Shown: piece by piece, positions 17,457 through 25,693 of the stretch | Layout: each line of letters opens with the position of its first letter | Numbering within the stretch: the first letter of the stretch is position 1 | Assembly (NCBI GenBank): GCA_029568995.1 | Contig: JAKPYU010000762.1 | Coordinates: 1 to 41,859, forward strand | Direction: 5' to 3' | Source: Candidatus Omnitrophota bacterium | GTDB taxonomy: Bacteria > Hinthialibacterota > Hinthialibacteria > Hinthialibacterales > JAKPRU01 | DNA length: 41,859 nt | Translations under genes and position numbers: made by a program | Notes under the pieces: model-generated | What the model saw: only the letters and a program-made list of their open reading frames with translations | The model's database searches: none | Told to the model about the DNA's origin: nothing

Positions 17457-18608
17457 TCTCCCCAGCACCGTAATAACCGGCAGATCGTCCGGCTCAAACC
17501 ACGCATGGGAGCACCGGATCTCCAGCACATTCCGGCCTGCCCGCAAAACGCCCTGCGTCTCATATTCGGAAGGACTGCCGGAATTAACCTCAATTGTCCC
17601 GCCGGGTGTTCCGTTTAGGAAAATCGACAATTCCATCTTCTCGGTGTGAAGGCCGTCCGGCTGAAGAGTCAGCGCCAATCGCCGACCTTCGAGTTGCGTT
17701 CCTGCCACAAACTCCACCATGCACCCGGCAGGCCAGGTGAATGACGCCGAGTCGATTCCGGCGGACGCGACAAGGGCATTCGCAGGATTGAAGCGAATCC
17801 CATCGGTGACCGGAGGCTGCGTTCCGGTCATGTCTGCCAATGTCCAGGCCGCGGACGGGTCTTCCCCCGCAAGGGACTGCAAGGCCGCAATCGCTTTCGT
17901 TCGGTCGGCGAGACGAAGGTACGCTCTGCCGAGAACCGTTCCGGTTGTGCAGTGAACATGTCCGGCAATTTGCACAATCGTCTTGGCGGTCTCCTCATCC
18001 GGTTCCCAGGGATGGAATGTGAGCGCGGTACACCACGCCCGGTAGGCTTCATCCCACCGCTCCAATCCCGCCAGAATTTCCGCACGGTTCTTATAGGCCC
18101 GGACTGCAAGTTGGCTCGATACCGAGGCAATCACGCCGGCATACCGTTCCAGCGCCGATTCGGGATTCCGATCACGCTCCAGGTCTCCCAGCAGGAATTG
18201 GCCTTCTCCCTGTCCCACCCCGGCGTCCAGCTCAACGGCCCGTTCGAACTGCTCTTTCGCTCTCTCACGGTCCCCGGATTCATCCCGTTTCAAGAAAAGA
18301 AGCCCCATCTTGTGGTGCACTGTCGCCACCGCGGCCCGATGCCGCACCGAGTCCGTTTTCTCCAGCTGTTCCTGGTAGAATTTCAGAGCATCGCGATAAG
18401 CCCCCAAAGCGTCCCCATATCGTCCCTGTTGCTCCAGGTCGCTGCCCCGGATCATGCCTAAACTGGATTGATTCCTTTCTGTCGCAAGAAACCAGTCGGG
18501 ATGATTCGCCAAATAGAGGAAAGCCGGGAACAGCACAACCAGGAGAATCCCCCAAGCGATCAGGGCGTGACGGTTCGATGGACCGGGAAGGGGACTGGAC
18601 GGGTTCAT
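17427..18608 (-). CDS. Membrane-anchored TPR-repeat protein
   Basis: The 393-residue product has one N-terminal membrane segment (ALIAWGILLVVLFPAFLYLA, about residues 15-34). Several tetratricopeptide-like helical pairs follow: LEQQGRYGDALGAYRDALKFY, AKEQFERAVELDAGVGQGE, NRAEILAGLERWDEAYRAW. Residues beyond about 290 look beta-rich and unlike TPR. The start codon overlaps the stop of the C25 peptidase (ATGA), so the two are probably co-translated and may cooperate at the cell envelope. The final residues NYELRIKN come from a 7-bp repeat tract and are probably not native to the family. Confidence 0.75.
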   Translation of the reverse strand: MNPSSPLPGPSNRHALIAWGILLVVLFPAFLYLANHPDWFLATERNQSSLGMIRGSDLEQQGRYGDALGAYRDALKFYQEQLEKTDSVRHRAAVATVHHKMGLLFLKRDESGDRERAKEQFERAVELDAGVGQGEGQFLLGDLERDRNPESALERYAGVIASVSSQLAVRAYKNRAEILAGLERWDEAYRAWCTALTFHPWEPDEETAKTIVQIAGHVHCTTGTVLGRAYLRLADRTKAIAALQSLAGEDPSAAWTLADMTGTQPPVTDGIRFNPANALVASAGIDSASFTWPAGCMVEFVAGTQLEGRRLALTLQPDGLHTEKMELSIFLNGTPGGTIEVNSGSPSEYETQGVLRAGRNVLEIRCSHAWFEPDDLPVITVLGRSNYELRIKN

Positions 18609-21600
18609 GGCTTTGCCTTGAGTGATATGCGGGCCTGGTTGTTCTTGAATGTCTCTTCGTCAATGATCTCGTCGGGATCGGCGGCCACTTCAAACCAGGC
18701 GGCACGGTCCGTAACTCGAATCCTATGCGCCGATTTCTGGTCCCCCGCCGGAATCGACCAGATGTCCAAGGTGATGGATTGTTTCGGCGAGCCGTCGTCA
18801 AATCCCACTGTGATCTCGATTGCCGCATCCTTCGCATCCGTGTCGCCGATATTATGAACAGTAAAATCAATGACATACTGCCCCCGATCTGCTTCATGCC
18901 GAGCCTGGATATCTTTCTCTTCCACCACCAAATCGACTTTCTTGACCACCTCGATTTCCAGGCGGGCCGAGTTGTCCTCTTCGTACGATTCCACCACGTT
19001 GCCGAACGGATCGCATTGGAACAGGATGGCGTTCTTCCCCGAATTGTCGATGGGGTCCCAGCGGAGTGTTACAACCCGGCTTGCCCCCGGAACCAGTGCC
19101 GGAACAATCGGCGCACTTCGACCGGCCAGATTCCGAACCTCCCCTGCAAATCCCTCAATTCCTTCCAGTTGCGCATTGAGATTGGTCTCCGGCGAACTTG
19201 CGTCCCCGTTGTTCAATACCGGAATATCGAAATACACCGTCATTCCGTTCTGAGGACGCGAGGGTCGATAGGTAACCTCATTTTCCAGGATCGTCAGGTT
19301 CGGCGTTCCTGAGCCGACTTGGGGCACAGCCGGTTTCGGCAGAATAATCACCGTTCCGCCGTGGATTACTCCATCCGCCGTGAGCGCAGTCGCCCCGAAA
19401 GAAATGTGTCGTTCCTCGTTCCAGTACGGCCCGCAAACATCTCTTAATGACATCGTTCCTTCCGCCGGCCAGTCTTTTGTAGTGATTGTGTCTTCCCACA
19501 GAGGCCGAAATACGCTATCCCGAAGCCACAGGCTTGCCGTGGCATCAGAAACCGGCGATTCAACGCGATATTTCAATGAACCGCTGGAATCCAGCGCGAC
19601 ATTCAGAGAGGCCTCTTCGGGCCAGCGCCTGGGAACCGGCAGCTCGAACAGCGGATCTCCCAGAATACAGAACTGCTTTTGCGGCTCGAACGAGGGTCTT
19701 CCTGCCAGCGCAATCAGGCAGGAGGCCGCATAAGCCTGGCAGCAGTTCCGCATTCCGTGGCGAAACACCGCGTCGTGCATCCCGCGCGCCAGCGTCGAAT
19801 GGTCCACGGGGTATCCTCTGCCCGTCGCCGCCAGAACGCTGATCGCGCCACCGGTCGGTCGGGTCAACAGGTCTTCCGCGATGGAGATGTTCCATTTCTC
19901 CTGCGCATAGTCGAATGTCCCGGTCTGGCACGTAAATCCCCAGAACACCGGAAGCATCTCCTTGTTGGTCAACCGCTTTGCCTCACTGAACTTCGACCCC
20001 CCCGCAAAGAACACCCGCTCGTGCGTCATGACATTCGGCGCGCCATGCCCGAAAAACTCCCACAGAACCGCCCCCCGGTTCAGACCGGCAATTACCGCGT
20101 CCGTCGCTTCGGGGCTGGTCTTCGATTTCAACTCTTTGCGCACATCCTCCGGCAGGTAGTAATTGTCCCGGAATGAATAGTCCGCCACGCGGATTTCCGT
20201 CACCTCGTACCCAAGCGGCAGCCAGGTCAACGAGACCTCATCCATTCGATCTTCAAATTCATTGTCGGTCAGCAGCAGCACACGGTTCATCCATTCCTGA
20301 GAGGCGGTCTTTGGATAGTGGATATTCCGGTCGATCATCACGTCCAGGTCCGTCGCCGAGCGGATCGGATACCGCGCCACCAGCATTTCCGGCAGCGTGT
20401 CGCCCGGTGTCAGGCAACCGAACCAGTTCTCGTCGGGGTAATCGTCTTCTCCGCGATAGGCGGGCAGGAAATTCGCAATCCCGTTCTTGTATCGTCCCCA
20501 GTGGTCCCAGGTCGCATCCCCCACCAGGAGAACATAGCTGGGCCGATGGTCGGGAGTCCGTCGGTAGACCCACGTCAGGTAATTCTTGATATTATGCGGC
20601 GACATGCGCCCGTCGCCGAAAATGGCGTCGATCTCCTCAAGAGTTGCCAGGTGTGGTTCGAATCCTCTCGTCCGATAATCTGCGCAAAGGGTGAGCAGTT
20701 TCCGAGCAAACTGTCGGGGCGTCACGATGATAATGTCCACAGGTCCTTTCGGAACCAGCGGATGGTTCTCCGGCGATACGGCGGGCATGAAATCATAGGT
20801 CTTCGCGTAAGACACGCTCCTCGGATCGAGGATGACCAGTTCCTCATTCGCCGAAGCGTCTGTGACAATGGCGACACCGGGTTTCAGGAATCGGCTGCTC
20901 TGCACGGTCCCGTTTTCCAGTATGTGCCACAACACCGCGCCCGATAATGCCTTGGACTGGATTCGGTATCGGTCCTGTTTCGGCTGAAAACGGATCGGGT
21001 CTCCGCTGTAAAGTGCGTAACGGTCGAATTCAAATTCAATTCGATCCAGGAAGATGGCATACTCCTTCTCATCAGGCGGTGCAGTCCGGATTTCGAGCAG
21101 ATTTGTGCCCGCCAAAAGAGAGGCCGATGCAATCCGCGCTGCCGCCGTAAAAAACGGCGCCGTACCCGGCTCGATAGTCGTCTCCAGCGAAGCCCCGTTC
21201 ACCAGGAACGAGAATCCTTCGTTGGAATTCTTGTAGAAATGGCGCTTCTGAAGCAATCGCGCGGAGACCGTTGCATCCGAAACCAGTCCCGCAAAATCGG
21301 GGCAGACCGTTCCCCCCGACTCATCCGGCAGTTTCTTCCAGACCCAGTAATCCGCCTGGCTTTCGTTCTGTTTGCCTTCGGGGAAATGGTCCAGGTCCTC
21401 CTCCAAACGGCACACCGCTCGGATGCTGTCCAGCGGTGCAGAGCCGGAGCGCACGTCCGGCTCCGCCGGAATCGTCCTGCCCGGCAATCCGCACAGCCAG
21501 TAGACCGACTTGGGGGAATAAGGCGATATGGACTTCCTGGCCCAGAACAGAATCTCGTCACCTTGTTCCGGAGGCCCCTCATTCTTCGGTTCTCCCGCCT

Positions 21601-22327
21601 TGCTCCATATCGTGTACGGAACTATCCGCCCTTCGCTGAACAGAGCGATTTGCGTTGTCTTCGCGCCGGGAGGCAGAATCCGGGTCCAGAGATCGCTCCC
21701 CACGCGAACAGGTCCCTCTTCCGTAAAACTCAGGCGCATCGAGGGCACACGCCGGTAGTCGGGCATGGGCATCCGGCTTTCGTCTTTTTCCGGCAGTGCG
21801 AATCGCGTGGCGGGATTCAGCAGGTAGGTTTGCAGGATCTGCTCAACCGGCCCTTCCTGTTTCGGAGAGATCGCCTCACTGGAACCCCAGGGGATTCGCA
21901 CCGTGCCGGTTACATATCGAATTCTCTCCTGGGCCTTCGGGACGTATCCATAGACCGGAACATTCACCGAGGCTACCCGACAATCCCCCATCAATCCGAC
22001 CGTTCGGATTGAGACTTTCGGCGCTTCAGCGGCGTCCGTTGTCGGTTCCACACCGTAATCTGCAACTTCCGGTTGCCCCACAGTCCCGTGTGGCACCGAA
22101 ATCAAAACCTGCTCCGATTGTTCGACTGAACTCGGCGGAAATTCCCAGGACAGGACCATTCCTTCCGCCGTCGCTTCCGCAATTCGGATGTTCTCCGAAA
22201 GAAGGGCGTGCGGAGAATCGGCTCTCGGTGCCTCTAAGAACAGAAGAAAAAGCGCGCTCGTCAAAACCGCTTGAATTGTACTCGGTATCATCCTGATATC
22301 CCGCAACGGAAATTTCCTTCCATACAT
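18605..22327 (-). CDS. Exported C25-family (gingipain-like) cysteine peptidase with C-terminal CARDB-like domains
   Basis: The product has about 1240 residues. A signal peptide (STIQAVLTSALFLLFLEAPRA) lies near the start. The central part reads YVLLVGDATWDHWGRYKNG, MLVARYPIRSATDLDVMIDR, then EFFGHGAPN (His761) and FTCQTGTFD (Cys800), the C25 catalytic His/Cys arrangement. The C-terminal third holds CARDB-like beta domains (FDIPVLNNGDASSPETN). C25 enzymes in Bacteroidota are gingipains or the PorU sortase, but no clear C-terminal type IX sorting domain is seen here. The start is uncertain: ATG 22327 or 22291. The longer frame to 22414 runs through a 9-bp repeat and is unlikely. It heads the operon with the TPR gene. 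Confidence 0.85.
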   Translation of the reverse strand: MYGRKFPLRDIRMIPSTIQAVLTSALFLLFLEAPRADSPHALLSENIRIAEATAEGMVLSWEFPPSSVEQSEQVLISVPHGTVGQPEVADYGVEPTTDAAEAPKVSIRTVGLMGDCRVASVNVPVYGYVPKAQERIRYVTGTVRIPWGSSEAISPKQEGPVEQILQTYLLNPATRFALPEKDESRMPMPDYRRVPSMRLSFTEEGPVRVGSDLWTRILPPGAKTTQIALFSEGRIVPYTIWSKAGEPKNEGPPEQGDEILFWARKSISPYSPKSVYWLCGLPGRTIPAEPDVRSGSAPLDSIRAVCRLEEDLDHFPEGKQNESQADYWVWKKLPDESGGTVCPDFAGLVSDATVSARLLQKRHFYKNSNEGFSFLVNGASLETTIEPGTAPFFTAAARIASASLLAGTNLLEIRTAPPDEKEYAIFLDRIEFEFDRYALYSGDPIRFQPKQDRYRIQSKALSGAVLWHILENGTVQSSRFLKPGVAIVTDASANEELVILDPRSVSYAKTYDFMPAVSPENHPLVPKGPVDIIIVTPRQFARKLLTLCADYRTRGFEPHLATLEEIDAIFGDGRMSPHNIKNYLTWVYRRTPDHRPSYVLLVGDATWDHWGRYKNGIANFLPAYRGEDDYPDENWFGCLTPGDTLPEMLVARYPIRSATDLDVMIDRNIHYPKTASQEWMNRVLLLTDNEFEDRMDEVSLTWLPLGYEVTEIRVADYSFRDNYYLPEDVRKELKSKTSPEATDAVIAGLNRGAVLWEFFGHGAPNVMTHERVFFAGGSKFSEAKRLTNKEMLPVFWGFTCQTGTFDYAQEKWNISIAEDLLTRPTGGAISVLAATGRGYPVDHSTLARGMHDAVFRHGMRNCCQAYAASCLIALAGRPSFEPQKQFCILGDPLFELPVPRRWPEEASLNVALDSSGSLKYRVESPVSDATASLWLRDSVFRPLWEDTITTKDWPAEGTMSLRDVCGPYWNEERHISFGATALTADGVIHGGTVIILPKPAVPQVGSGTPNLTILENEVTYRPSRPQNGMTVYFDIPVLNNGDASSPETNLNAQLEGIEGFAGEVRNLAGRSAPIVPALVPGASRVVTLRWDPIDNSGKNAILFQCDPFGNVVESYEEDNSARLEIEVVKKVDLVVEEKDIQARHEADRGQYVIDFTVHNIGDTDAKDAAIEITVGFDDGSPKQSITLDIWSIPAGDQKSAHRIRVTDRAAWFEVAADPDEIIDEETFKNNQARISLKAKP

Positions 22328-22331
22328 TCTT

Positions 22332-22367
22332 TCTGCCCACCCTGTCCATCTGGTCCACAATATCCAC
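22332..22367. repeat. 9-bp tandem repeat before the C25 peptidase gene (4 units)
   Basis: Four 9-bp units (GTGGACCAG type on minus) end about 5 bases before the peptidase ATG at 22327. It has the same unit type and phase as the tract at the miaA start. Confidence 0.8.
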
Positions 22368-22417
22368 CCCAATTTTTGGACCGTATCATGCAAGAGGATC
22401 TTGTCAAGCGCCAAGGG

Positions 22418-22446
22418 TTCACTTTGCGCGCGGTCGAGTCTATCCT
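22418..22446 (+). promoter_or_regulatory. Weak promoter candidate for sucC
   Basis: TTCACT (22418-22423), a 17-base spacer and TATCCT (22441-22446) match the sigma-70 consensus at 4 of 6 in each box and lie 35 bases before the sucC ATG. Confidence 0.25.
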
Positions 22447-22481
22447 AACCGTATCTCAATGGGGAAGGACATCAGGTTTGC

Positions 22482-23645
22482 ATGAAAATCCATGAATATC
22501 AGGGCAAAGAAGTCCTGAAAACCTATGGGGTGCCGGTTCCCCGTGGGCAGGTCGCAAAAACCCCCGACGAGGCTGAACAGATCGCGCGGGAACTGGGCAC
22601 AAACGTTACGGTAATTAAAGCCCAGATTCATGCCGGAGGCCGTGGGAAAGGCGGCGGTGTTAAACTGGCTACAAGTCCAGCCGAAGCGCGACAGATCGCC
22701 GAACAGATGCTCGGCATGACTCTCGTAACCCACCAGACCGGCCCCGAAGGCAAAAAAGTCCTCCAGGTTCTCGTTGAGGAGGGGCTTGAGATCGAACGAG
22801 AACTCTATCTGGGCATGGTCATCGACCGTGCTGTGGGACGGGTGGTTGTGATGGCCTCTGCGCAGGGCGGAATGGAAATCGAGGAAGTCGCCGTGCGGGA
22901 CCCGGATGCGGTCATGAAAGTCCACGTCGATCCCGCCGTCGGCTTGATGCCGTTCCAGGCCAATCAGATCGCGTTTGGCCTGGACCTGGACGGACCGGCG
23001 GTGAAATCCTGCGCGAAATTCGTCCGCAACCTGTATGCCGCCTTTGTTGCCTGCGATGCCTCGCTGGCCGAGATCAACCCGCTTGTTGTCACGAAGAACG
23101 CTGAGGTCCTTGCACTCGATGCAAAAATCAACTTCGACGACAACGCCCTTTTTCGCCACCCGGACTATGCCGACCTGAGAGACCTGAACGAAGAGGACCC
23201 GCTCGAAACCCAGGCCGCCAAACACGATCTGAGCTACATCAAGCTGGACGGCGAAATCGGCTGCATGGTGAACGGTGCGGGTCTTGCCATGGCGACCATG
23301 GATCTCGTCAAACTCGCCGGATCGATGCCCGCCAATTTTCTCGATGTCGGCGGAACGGCCGACGTGGAGCGTGTCGCCGCCGCCTTTCGGATTCTCATGT
23401 CGGATAGCCATGTCCGCGCTGTCCTGGTCAACATATTCGGCGGGATTGTCCGCTGCGACCGTGTCGCCAACGGGATCATTGAGGCCATGAAAACCGTCCG
23501 GGTTAATGTCCCGGTCGTCGTTCGTCTTCAGGGAACCAATGCCGGGGAAGCCCGACAGGTCCTCCAGGCGGCCGATTTTCCGTTCCTGGTCGCCGATGAA
23601 TTAGCCGAAGCCGCCCGGAAAGTCGTTGCCGCGCTCAGAAAGTAA
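22482..23645 (+). CDS. sucC: Succinyl-CoA synthetase beta subunit (ADP/GDP-forming)
   Basis: The 387-residue product is full length for SucC. The ATP-grasp N-terminal part starts MKIHEYQGKEVLKTYGVPVPRG and carries AQIHAGGRGKGGGVKLA. The C-terminal domain has MVNGAGLAMATMD and VNIFGGIVRCDRVANGI, which contact the phosphohistidine of the alpha subunit. It converts succinyl-CoA to succinate with nucleoside triphosphate synthesis in the TCA cycle. sucD normally follows directly, but here the next gene, 40 bp on, is a glycosyltransferase, so the alpha subunit must be encoded elsewhere. Confidence 0.96.
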   Translation: MKIHEYQGKEVLKTYGVPVPRGQVAKTPDEAEQIARELGTNVTVIKAQIHAGGRGKGGGVKLATSPAEARQIAEQMLGMTLVTHQTGPEGKKVLQVLVEEGLEIERELYLGMVIDRAVGRVVVMASAQGGMEIEEVAVRDPDAVMKVHVDPAVGLMPFQANQIAFGLDLDGPAVKSCAKFVRNLYAAFVACDASLAEINPLVVTKNAEVLALDAKINFDDNALFRHPDYADLRDLNEEDPLETQAAKHDLSYIKLDGEIGCMVNGAGLAMATMDLVKLAGSMPANFLDVGGTADVERVAAAFRILMSDSHVRAVLVNIFGGIVRCDRVANGIIEAMKTVRVNVPVVVRLQGTNAGEARQVLQAADFPFLVADELAEAARKVVAALRK

Positions 23646-23685
23646 TTTCTGTACCATGTCGTAAAAGCCGCACAGGGAGAGTCTA

Positions 23686-25509
23686 TTGGACCATCAACTG
23701 TTTCGCGCCAATCTCAACATTCTTCACCAGGTCTACCCCGACTTGGCTAAGAAACTGGAGACATTCGAGTACGGAGCCTCCAAACGGTTTGCAATTACGC
23801 CACACCCGGACCGGGGCTGGACCTGTATCGACCGTGAAGAGAATCCCGAACATGCCATCCACGGTCCCCAGGACCCCTGGGCACAGGTCGAAAACTACCT
23901 TCTCAATATCGACCTGATCGAGCCGGAACTCATTCTTATCTACCGCTGCGGCCTGGGATATATGCCGCAATTGATTTATCCTCAGATGCGCTCCGGTAGA
24001 CATGCTCAACGGCTATTGATTACCGAGGATCGCTGGGAGGTTCTTGCATCGTCCTTCTGGCTGCTCGATTGGACGGATATTCTTCGCTCCGATCGTGTGA
24101 TTTTTCTTCACAGCGAGGAATCCGCGCAGTCCATTATGCAGTTCTTCGTGACCAATCCGATTGGGATGCTCCCCGTTCTGACCCTCATGCCGGGATGCAA
24201 CATGAGTGAGACCGACCGGAAAGTCTTTGCCGCTTTGCAGGAACGCATGGGACAACTCGGGAAGGAAATCCGAGTCCAGACCGAGGGTTTTCTTCACGAA
24301 CTGAAAGGGCATTACGCAACACGCAGAGCGAGCATCCAAAGCGAAACACCGGAACCGCCCGCGAAAATTCTCTTTGTCGAACCGGAACATGAGTATCTCG
24401 CCAAAAACATGATTGAAAGTCTTCGGGAAATGGGCTTCCGGTCCGATATGTACACGGGCAATATGCGGATGCTCCATTTTGTCAATACCTGGCTCTGGCT
24501 GGTCTATACCGCCGAACATCACCCGGACATTCTCTTGTGGATGAATCGTAACTCCCTTTCCCCGATTGGAAAACGCTTCCTTGACGATCTCCCCGTTACG
24601 AAAGCCATCTGGTACCTGGATAATCCCGAACGCGTGAAGGTCTCGATCGAAGAACTGGAGGCCACCGATATGGTGTTCAGCTTCGATCACAGCTATCTGC
24701 CGCTTCTTCGTGAAATGGGATCGGAATCCGTTCATACCCTGCACAATGCCGCCGGGTTGCTCCCCGCAGTGCGCCTTGATGAGAATCCCCTGCCACGTAA
24801 CGGACCGGAGGCGGGTTTTGTCGGCGCGCTTGCCGCGAACCGCTTCATACCGGTCCGCCGTTTCTGGCTGGAACGCGATTCCGAGTACGTGACAATTCTC
24901 GACGGTATTGTGGATGACTATCTCGCCGATCCTTCCAAGACGCTTGCGTATCGGTACAAGAACTCGGCTGCGATTGAACGACTACCCTACTCCGGCTTCC
25001 CGGTTCTCTACCTGGAGGAACGCGCCACCTATTTGCGCCGACTCCGTTTTCTGCAAGCCATCAAGGATATGGAACTGAAAACCTACGGGGCACCCGAATG
25101 GGCCTCACCGGAATACGCAAAGGATCTCGTGCCCTGCTACGCCGGGAAGGCTCCCGACTACCACCGCGATTTGCCGCAATTGTACTATGACACAAAAATG
25201 AACATCAACATTTTTCACGTTCAGTGCATTGACTCGCCCAATCCGCGCGTCTTCGATGTTCTGGCCTGCGGCGGTTTCCTGATTTCCGAGTACCGTCCTT
25301 CCCTGGAAGAATACTTTCAGGATGGCGTTGAACTCCGCTGGTTCAGGACAAAAGAGGAATTGGCCGAACTGGTTGCCTATTACCGCGAACATCCCGATGA
25401 GCGGGAAGAGATCGCCCGTCGCGGCCAGAAAAGGGTGTTAGCACATCACCTTGCGAAGAATCGCATGGAGACCATGATGAACATCCTCTGGCCCGAACGA
25501 AAGAAATAA
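23686..25509 (+). CDS. CgeB-like glycosyltransferase with N-terminal DUF115/MptE-like region
   Basis: The 607-residue product starts at a TTG with GGAG 6 bases upstream. The first 200 residues (IYRCGLGYMPQLIYP, LLITEDRWEVLASSFWLLDW) resemble the DUF115/motility-accessory-factor region found in flagellin or surface glycosylation proteins. From about 225 on it reads as a GT-B protein of the CgeB/DUF3880 type: ILFVEPEHEYLAKNMIESLREMG, then PRVFDVLACGGFLISEYRPSLEEYF and a C-terminal ELVAYYREHPDEREEIARRGQ helix. A role in glycosylating a surface protein or glycan is likely; the target is unknown. The pairing of the two regions in one chain is notable. Confidence 0.75.
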   Translation: MDHQLFRANLNILHQVYPDLAKKLETFEYGASKRFAITPHPDRGWTCIDREENPEHAIHGPQDPWAQVENYLLNIDLIEPELILIYRCGLGYMPQLIYPQMRSGRHAQRLLITEDRWEVLASSFWLLDWTDILRSDRVIFLHSEESAQSIMQFFVTNPIGMLPVLTLMPGCNMSETDRKVFAALQERMGQLGKEIRVQTEGFLHELKGHYATRRASIQSETPEPPAKILFVEPEHEYLAKNMIESLREMGFRSDMYTGNMRMLHFVNTWLWLVYTAEHHPDILLWMNRNSLSPIGKRFLDDLPVTKAIWYLDNPERVKVSIEELEATDMVFSFDHSYLPLLREMGSESVHTLHNAAGLLPAVRLDENPLPRNGPEAGFVGALAANRFIPVRRFWLERDSEYVTILDGIVDDYLADPSKTLAYRYKNSAAIERLPYSGFPVLYLEERATYLRRLRFLQAIKDMELKTYGAPEWASPEYAKDLVPCYAGKAPDYHRDLPQLYYDTKMNINIFHVQCIDSPNPRVFDVLACGGFLISEYRPSLEEYFQDGVELRWFRTKEELAELVAYYREHPDEREEIARRGQKRVLAHHLAKNRMETMMNILWPERKK

Positions 25510-25523
25510 ATCCCGCGTCTTCT

Positions 25524-25596
25524 CCCTCTCCCTCCGGGAGAGGGTTGGGGTGAGGGAGTCGAGGGGCACTTCCAGGACAACAGAATGTCAGACAAA
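25524..25596 (+). repeat. G-rich palindromic repeat, first copy of a 97-bp direct duplication
   Basis: CCCTCTCCC, loop TCC, GGGAGAGGG form a perfect 9-bp stem (25524-25544), then TTGGGGTGAGGG. The downstream part, GGGGCACTTCCAGGACAAC to ATGTCAGAC, reappears 97 bp later. The G-tracts 25536-25556 also fit a four-run quadruplex pattern. Confidence 0.9.
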
Positions 25597-25621
25597 ACTG
25601 CACCAGGAGTCCGTCTCTTCC

Positions 25622-25693
25622 CCCTCTCCCTCCGGGAGAGGGCGGGGGGAGGGAATCTTGGGGCACCTCCAGGACAACAGCATGTCAGACCAA
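25622..25693 (+). repeat. G-rich palindromic repeat, second copy, containing the sulfatase start
   Basis: It has the same 9-bp stem (25622-25642) with tail CGGGGGGAGGG, then GGGGCACCTCCAGGACAAC and ATGTCAGAC. The ATG of this copy (25682) starts the sulfatase gene. One 1-bp indel and a few substitutions separate it from the first copy. Confidence 0.9.

Noticed and set aside
20660-20690. tRNA T-arm-like GGTTCGAATCC on plus
   Set aside because: It lies within the C25 peptidase coding region and has no other tRNA parts.
22328-22414. N-terminal extension of the C25 peptidase
   Set aside because: It reads through the 9-bp tandem repeat (WTRWTGW) and puts the signal peptide far from the start.
25550-25681. 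N-terminal extension of the sulfatase
   Set aside because: These residues are translated from the palindromic repeat, and the lipoprotein signal begins just after the ATG at 25682.
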